Positions 59,816 through 64,000 of a DNA stretch of 64,000 bases are shown here, piece after piece. Every line of letters begins with the position of its first letter. Positions within the stretch are counted from its first letter, which is position 1. The stretch covers positions 41,258 through 105,257 of the forward strand of contig JAXDIG010000040.1 of assembly GCA_034664125.1 (NCBI GenBank). The letters are read 5' to 3'. The notes beneath the pieces are model-generated. The model did no database searches, was not told where the DNA came from, and saw only the letters and a list, made by a program, of their open reading frames with translations. This DNA is from JACVRW01 sp034664125 (GTDB lineage Bacteria; Actinomycetota; Thermoleophilia; Solirubrobacterales; Thermoleophilaceae). The position numbers and the translations under genes are program-made.

Positions 59816-60283
59816 CTACACGCGAGCCTGCGCGCCCAGCTTGCGGGTGGCGAGCGCGGCGAACGCTTCCACCGAGCGCCGGTTGTCGCGGTCCACCTGA
59901 CCGCTCATCAAGCGCGCGAAAACCGCGCCGATCGGGCCCATCGCGGGCTCGCCACGCAGCGTGATCGTCACCCGGCTGGCGTCCCCTTCGGGGGCCGCCT
60001 CCATGACCACCTCGAAGTGGGTGCTGAGGGGTATGTCACCGGTCACGTGGACCTGCCGGCGCGGCGCCTCGTACTCGGCGACCTGCCAATGGGTGTTCGC
60101 CTTCCAGGGTCCGAGAATCGGGTTGATCTCGTCGTAGGTGGACCCCTCCCGCGCCGCTCCATCGGTGCGAGTTACGGGGTTTGTGCCTGTCACCCATTCG
60201 GGGTACCGCCCCGTGTCGGACAACAGGTCGAAAACCCGCTCCTGCGACGCCGGGACGATCGCGGAGGCGGTGACGTGGAGCAT
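59816..60283 (-). CDS. SRPBCC (START/Bet v1-like) family protein
   Basis: 155 residues from ATG 60283, five bases after the clpX stop. It starts TASAIVPASQERVFDLLSDTGRYPEWV (read as VPASQERVFDLLSDTGRYPEWV, split at FDLL), the usual polyketide-cyclase/SRPBCC pattern, followed by antiparallel strands and a long C-terminal helix. Binds a small hydrophobic ligand in this fold. The role next to clpX is unknown. Confidence 0.83.
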   Translation of the reverse strand: MLHVTASAIVPASQERVFDLLSDTGRYPEWVTGTNPVTRTDGAAREGSTYDEINPILGPWKANTHWQVAEYEAPRRQVHVTGDIPLSTHFEVVMEAAPEGDASRVTITLRGEPAMGPIGAVFARLMSGQVDRDNRRSVEAFAALATRKLGAQARV

Positions 60284-60288
60284 CGTCG

Positions 60289-61569
60289 CTAGGCCGATTC
60301 GGCGGCGTGCTCGCCCGTGTCTTCCTCGGGCGCCGCCTCGGTCACCAGGGTGGGCTTCAGGCCCTTCTCGATCGTCTCCTTGGTGACCACGCACTTCTTC
60401 ACGTCCCGGCGCGAGGGCAGCTCGAACTGCACGTCGAGCAGCGTCTCCTCGAGGATCGAGCGCAGGCCGCGCGCGCCGGTTTCGCGGTCGAGCGCGCGGT
60501 CGGCGATCGCCTGCAGCGAGTCGTCCGCGAAGACGAGCTCGATGCCGTCGAACTGGAAGAAGCGCTGGAACTGCTTGACGAGCGCGTTGCGCGGCTCGGT
60601 CAGGATCGTGACGAGGTCGTCGCGCGTGAGCTGGTGGATCACCGACGCGACCGGCAGGCGCCCGATGAACTCGGGGATCAGCCCGTACTCGACCAGGTCC
60701 TCGGGGAGCACCTGCTTGAACAGCTGTCCCGTGTCCTTGTTGTGCTTGGAGGACACCGACGCGCCGAAGCCGACGCCCTTGTGGCCGATCCTGCGCTCGA
60801 CCACCCGATCGAGGTCCGCGAACGCCCCGCCGCAGATGAACAGGATGTTCGTGGTGTCGATCGTGAGGAATTCCTGGTGCGGGTGCTTGCGCCCGCCCTG
60901 CGGCGGCACCGACGCGACCGTGCCCTCGAGGATCTTCAAAAGCGCCTGCTGCACGCCCTCGCCCGACACGTCGCGCGTGATCGACGGGTTATCCGCCTTG
61001 CGCGCGATCTTGTCGACCTCGTCGATGTAGATGATCCCGGTTTCGGCCTTCTTGACGTCGAAGTCGGCGGCCTGGATCAGCTTCAGGAGGATGTTCTCGA
61101 CGTCCTCGCCCACGTAGCCCGCCTCGGTCAGGGCCGTGGCGTCCGCGATCGCGAACGGCACGTTGAGAATCTTGGCGAGCGTCTGCGCGAGCAGCGTCTT
61201 GCCGCAGCCGGTCGGGCCGAGCAGCAGGATGTTGGACTTCTGCAGCTCGAGGTCGTTCTCGGCCTCGGACTGCATCATCTGAACGCGCTTGTAGTGGTTG
61301 TAGACCGCCACTGAGAGCGTGCGCTTGGCGGGCTCCTGGCCGACCACGTACTCCTGCAGGACGGAGTTGATCTCCATCGGCTTCGGCAGGTTCTCGAGGT
61401 CGAACGTGGGAGCGCCGGTCAGCTCCTCATCGATGATCTCGTTGCAGAGGTCGATGCACTCGTCGCAGATGTAAACGCCGGGACCGGCGATCAACTTCTT
61501 CACCTGGCGCTGCGACTTGCCGCAGAAGCTGCACAGGAGCTGCTCGTTTGAGTCTGTCGGTCGGGCCAC
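60289..61569 (-). CDS. clpX: ATP-dependent Clp protease ATP-binding subunit ClpX
   Basis: 426 residues. The zinc-binding domain has Cys13, Cys16, Cys35 and Cys38; Walker A is GPTGCGKT, Walker B IIYIDEVDK, pore loop GYVGEDV, and the IGF-like ClpP-binding loop is present as the IGHKGVGFG segment. It unfolds substrates for ClpP. It follows clpP after 130 bp containing an inverted repeat. Confidence 0.97.
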   Translation of the reverse strand: MARPTDSNEQLLCSFCGKSQRQVKKLIAGPGVYICDECIDLCNEIIDEELTGAPTFDLENLPKPMEINSVLQEYVVGQEPAKRTLSVAVYNHYKRVQMMQSEAENDLELQKSNILLLGPTGCGKTLLAQTLAKILNVPFAIADATALTEAGYVGEDVENILLKLIQAADFDVKKAETGIIYIDEVDKIARKADNPSITRDVSGEGVQQALLKILEGTVASVPPQGGRKHPHQEFLTIDTTNILFICGGAFADLDRVVERRIGHKGVGFGASVSSKHNKDTGQLFKQVLPEDLVEYGLIPEFIGRLPVASVIHQLTRDDLVTILTEPRNALVKQFQRFFQFDGIELVFADDSLQAIADRALDRETGARGLRSILEETLLDVQFELPSRRDVKKCVVTKETIEKGLKPTLVTEAAPEEDTGEHAAESA

Positions 61570-61626
61570 GCTGTCAGAGCTCGCTCGGTCGGACGAGGGT
61601 ACCGCAGAAATACGCCCCCGAGGACC

Positions 61627-61670
61627 GGGTCCCTTCCCCTCGGACTAGGAAACCCGTCTAGAAGGGACCC
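61627..61670. promoter_or_regulatory. 10-bp inverted repeat in the clpP-clpX gap
   Basis: GGGTCCCTTC and GAAGGGACCC are perfect complements separated by 24 bp. It lies between the clpP stop and clpX start on the minus strand. It may lower read-through or set relative ClpX/ClpP levels; no T-run is present, so it is not a standard terminator. Confidence 0.45.
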
Positions 61671-61700
61671 CGTGAACCCCGCCGAGCCGGGTGCTTCCGG

Positions 61701-62285
<585 letters not shown>

Positions 62286-62325
62286 AGGGCGGGCCAGTCT
62301 AGCGACGGCGGAGGGGCGACTCCCA

Positions 62326-63726
62326 TCAGGAGCCCGGAGTCCAGATCTGCCCGGTGCCACGCTCTTCCTTCTCCTTCTCGGGCGTCCAGAGCTTGTCGCG
62401 CGCCGCAGCCTGCTCCACGGGGATCGGCTTCGCGCTCTCCACGAGCAGGTCGACCGCCTTGCGCATCGCGATGTCCTCACGCAGCGCGTCGTCCGCGCCC
62501 TGGGCGCGAGCGCGCTTCATGGCGCGCTTTACCTGCTTGTCGCTGGCGTCCGGGCCCGCGGCCTCGCGCAGCGCCTCGGACACCTCCTCGTCCGAAACCT
62601 CGATGCCCTCTGCTTCCACGATCGCCGTCAGGACGGCCTCGCGCTTCAGCGCCAGCTCGGCGTCCGGCTCGGCGTCGGTGACCAGCTCCTCCTCCGTCTT
62701 GCCGGTCATCTGCAGGTAGCGGCCCGGATCGACGCCCTGGGCCGCGAGCCGGCGGGACGTGCGATGCCACATCTCATGCGCCTTGGCGTGCACGAGCTCG
62801 TGCGGGATCTCCACGTCGGCGGAGGCAACCGCCCCGTCCACCGCCGCCTCGCGGAACTCGCCCTCGATCTCGCGCTCGTGCACCTCGGCGATGCGCTCCT
62901 GGAGCTCCGTGCGCAGCTCGTCGAGCGAGTCGTAGCCGCCGGCCTCGACGGCGAAGTCGTCGTTCAGCTCCGGCAGCCGCTTCTCCTTGACTTCCTTGGC
63001 CTCGACGGCGAAGGAGGCGTCCTTGCCGGCCAGGTCCTCCGCCGGGTAGTCGTCGGGAAACTTGACCTTGACCTCGCGCTCGTCGCCCGCGGCGGCGCCC
63101 TCGAGCTGCTCCTCGAAGCCGGGGATCAGCCGGCCCGAGCCGAGCTCGACCAGATGCCCGCGCGCCTCGCCGCCCTCGAACGGCTCGCCGTCGACCGACC
63201 CTACGAAGTCGATCACCACGAAGTCGCCGGGTCCGGCCGCGCGATCGACGGTTTCGAGCGAGGCGAGCGACTCGCGCAGCCGCTCCAGCTCCGCCTGCAC
63301 CTCGTTGGTGTCCACGGTCGCCTCGCGGCGCCCCACCTCGAGGCCCTTGTAGTCGCCGAGCTTGGCGGGCGGGACCACGCCGACCTCGATCGTGAACGAC
63401 AGCGGCAGGCCGCGCTCGGGCAGGTCCGAGAGGTCGAGCTGGGGGTCGCCGACGGCGGCGATTCCGGCGTCGGCCACGGCCTGCTCGTACCAGCCGGGCA
63501 GCCCGCGCCGGACCGCCTCGTCCATCACGGCCTCGCGACCTACCTGCTGCAGCACGACCTCGGGCGGCACCTTGCCGCTGCGGAAGCCGGGCACGCGCAT
63601 CTCCCGGCCCAGCTCGGCCGCGGCGTTCTTGAGCTCCGTCTCGAGCGCCTCGCTCGGGACCTCGACCTCTACGCGAACGCGGGACTCGCCAAGCTCTGTT
63701 GTCTTCGTCTTGACTGCGGTGGCCAT
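62326..63726 (-). CDS. tig: trigger factor (ribosome-associated peptidyl-prolyl isomerase)
   Basis: 466 residues from ATG 63726. The ribosome-binding domain has VPGFRSGKVPPEVV (the G-F-R-x-G-K signature as GFRSGK), the FKBP-like PPIase spans about 165-250 (GDFVVIDFVGSVDGEPFEGG, split at VGSV), and the C-terminal chaperone domain is full length. It meets nascent chains on the ribosome. First of tig-clpP-clpX. Confidence 0.95.
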   Translation of the reverse strand: MATAVKTKTTELGESRVRVEVEVPSEALETELKNAAAELGREMRVPGFRSGKVPPEVVLQQVGREAVMDEAVRRGLPGWYEQAVADAGIAAVGDPQLDLSDLPERGLPLSFTIEVGVVPPAKLGDYKGLEVGRREATVDTNEVQAELERLRESLASLETVDRAAGPGDFVVIDFVGSVDGEPFEGGEARGHLVELGSGRLIPGFEEQLEGAAAGDEREVKVKFPDDYPAEDLAGKDASFAVEAKEVKEKRLPELNDDFAVEAGGYDSLDELRTELQERIAEVHEREIEGEFREAAVDGAVASADVEIPHELVHAKAHEMWHRTSRRLAAQGVDPGRYLQMTGKTEEELVTDAEPDAELALKREAVLTAIVEAEGIEVSDEEVSEALREAAGPDASDKQVKRAMKRARAQGADDALREDIAMRKAVDLLVESAKPIPVEQAAARDKLWTPEKEKEERGTGQIWTPGS

Positions 63727-63754
63727 GGGACGGGTGACGATACCTTGCGGATTC

Positions 63755-63898
63755 ATGAGAGTTCGGGACCGCGCCGCAGCCTGGATCGTCACCGGTCCGC
63801 TGGGCCACCTCTGGAGCGTGGTCGCGGACCTCGCGGTGCTGTTCACCCGCTACGGGTGGAGCCGCCTCGCGGCCCGGCTCAGGGCTGCGCGACGATGA
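63755..63898 (+). CDS. 47-residue small protein, possibly membrane-associated
   Basis: ATG 63755 to TGA 63898. The sequence MRVRDRAAAWIVTGPLGHLW then SVVADLAVLFTRYGWSRLAA and RLRAARR has a hydrophobic middle flanked by basic ends, which suits a single membrane helix. It is divergent from tig with 28 bp between starts. Its end overlaps the convergent partial gene by 20 bp. Similar small proteins occur beside tig in some actinobacteria by my memory, but I cannot check this. Confidence 0.5.
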   Translation: MRVRDRAAAWIVTGPLGHLWSVVADLAVLFTRYGWSRLAARLRAARR

Positions 63899-64000
63899 CC
63901 GCGAGGGTGCCGAGCGCCAGCACCGTCCCCACGAGCGTGAGCGCCAGCACGCCCCACCGGCCCACGTCCTCGTAGCGACCGGCGTCGAGCGCGCGCTCGA
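63879..64000 (-). CDS. C-terminal part of a membrane protein (5' end outside window)
   Basis: The minus-strand frame ending at TGA 63879 encodes ERALDAGRYEDVGRWGVLAL then TLVGTVLALGTLAVIVAQP and is open to the right edge. A C-terminal membrane helix is clear. The family cannot be told from 39 residues. Confidence 0.5.
   Translation of the reverse strand, partial: ERALDAGRYEDVGRWGVLALTLVGTVLALGTLAVIVAQP

Overview
The window is GC-rich (about 70% by eye), dense and almost all single-copy bacterial housekeeping genes. A GC-rich actinobacterial style (many GTG/TTG starts, ATGA/GTGA overlaps, TAnnnT -10 boxes with little or no leader), a mycobacterial-type six-TM HAMP adenylyl cyclase, a group-2 sigma-70 and a complete rod-shape operon suggest an actinomycetote, perhaps class Thermoleophilia (Solirubrobacterales or Gaiellales). 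The class is inferred from gene content and not proven. No phage, IS element, CRISPR array or rRNA was seen; one tRNA-Ala is present.

Layout. 1-5.4 kb (minus): a partial dehydratase, adenylyl cyclase, sigma-70, alpha/beta hydrolase and lepA. 5.4-9.2 kb: a SnoaL-like protein, an AbiEi/DUF559-type nuclease-like protein, a ferritin-like protein, murJ and divergent rpsT. 9.2-16 kb: a Tat-exported phospholipase C, then GNAT, holA, comEC, comEA and acylphosphatase. 16-19.4 kb: a DDAH-type hydrolase convergent with an Orn/Lys/Arg decarboxylase, then a LOG-like protein and a membrane protein behind leuS. 19.4-25.6 kb: leuS directly behind a translationally coupled regulator-modA-modB-modC operon, with a divergent DUF47 protein. 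25.7-27 kb: a TolB-like propeller and tRNA-Ala(GGC).

27-37.6 kb is the usual rplU-rpmA-obg-proB-proA-nadD-rsfS cluster, but proB and proA are separated by an accessory module: an MFS exporter, a two-subunit CoA-transferase and an HxlR regulator. Two copies of AGTTG-N7-CAAC lie at the module's two promoter regions. 37.7-39.7 kb: a PadR regulator with a CGATATATCG palindrome over its -10, an EamA transporter and a degenerate carrier-protein-like ORF. 39.7-48.9 kb (minus): ndk, maf, mreB-mreC-mreD-mrdA-rodA, rng and a cupin, i.e. the elongasome. 49-54.4 kb: a zinc-ribbon membrane protein, a 38-residue membrane peptide, folC, valS and a metallo-beta-lactamase-fold hydrolase.

54.4-59.4 kb is the least ordinary part. 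One gene encodes an exported pair of peptidoglycan-binding domains, a transmembrane helix and a cytoplasmic serine-recombinase-like domain with recombinase-type DNA-binding tail, in which two catalytic arginines appear replaced. Directly upstream in the same orientation is a very long Pro/Thr/Ala-rich repeat surface protein, preceded by about 950 bp of G-rich repetitive non-coding DNA. 59.4-64 kb: small conserved genes, then the proteostasis set tig-clpP-clpX, a 47-residue ORF and the 3' end of a membrane protein gene.

Several putative operators can be read directly: a TGTGA-N6-TCACA site upstream of the adenylyl cyclase, a 16-bp perfect palindrome before the sigma factor, a 19-bp near-palindrome before the molybdate regulator, and the two HxlR-linked sites.
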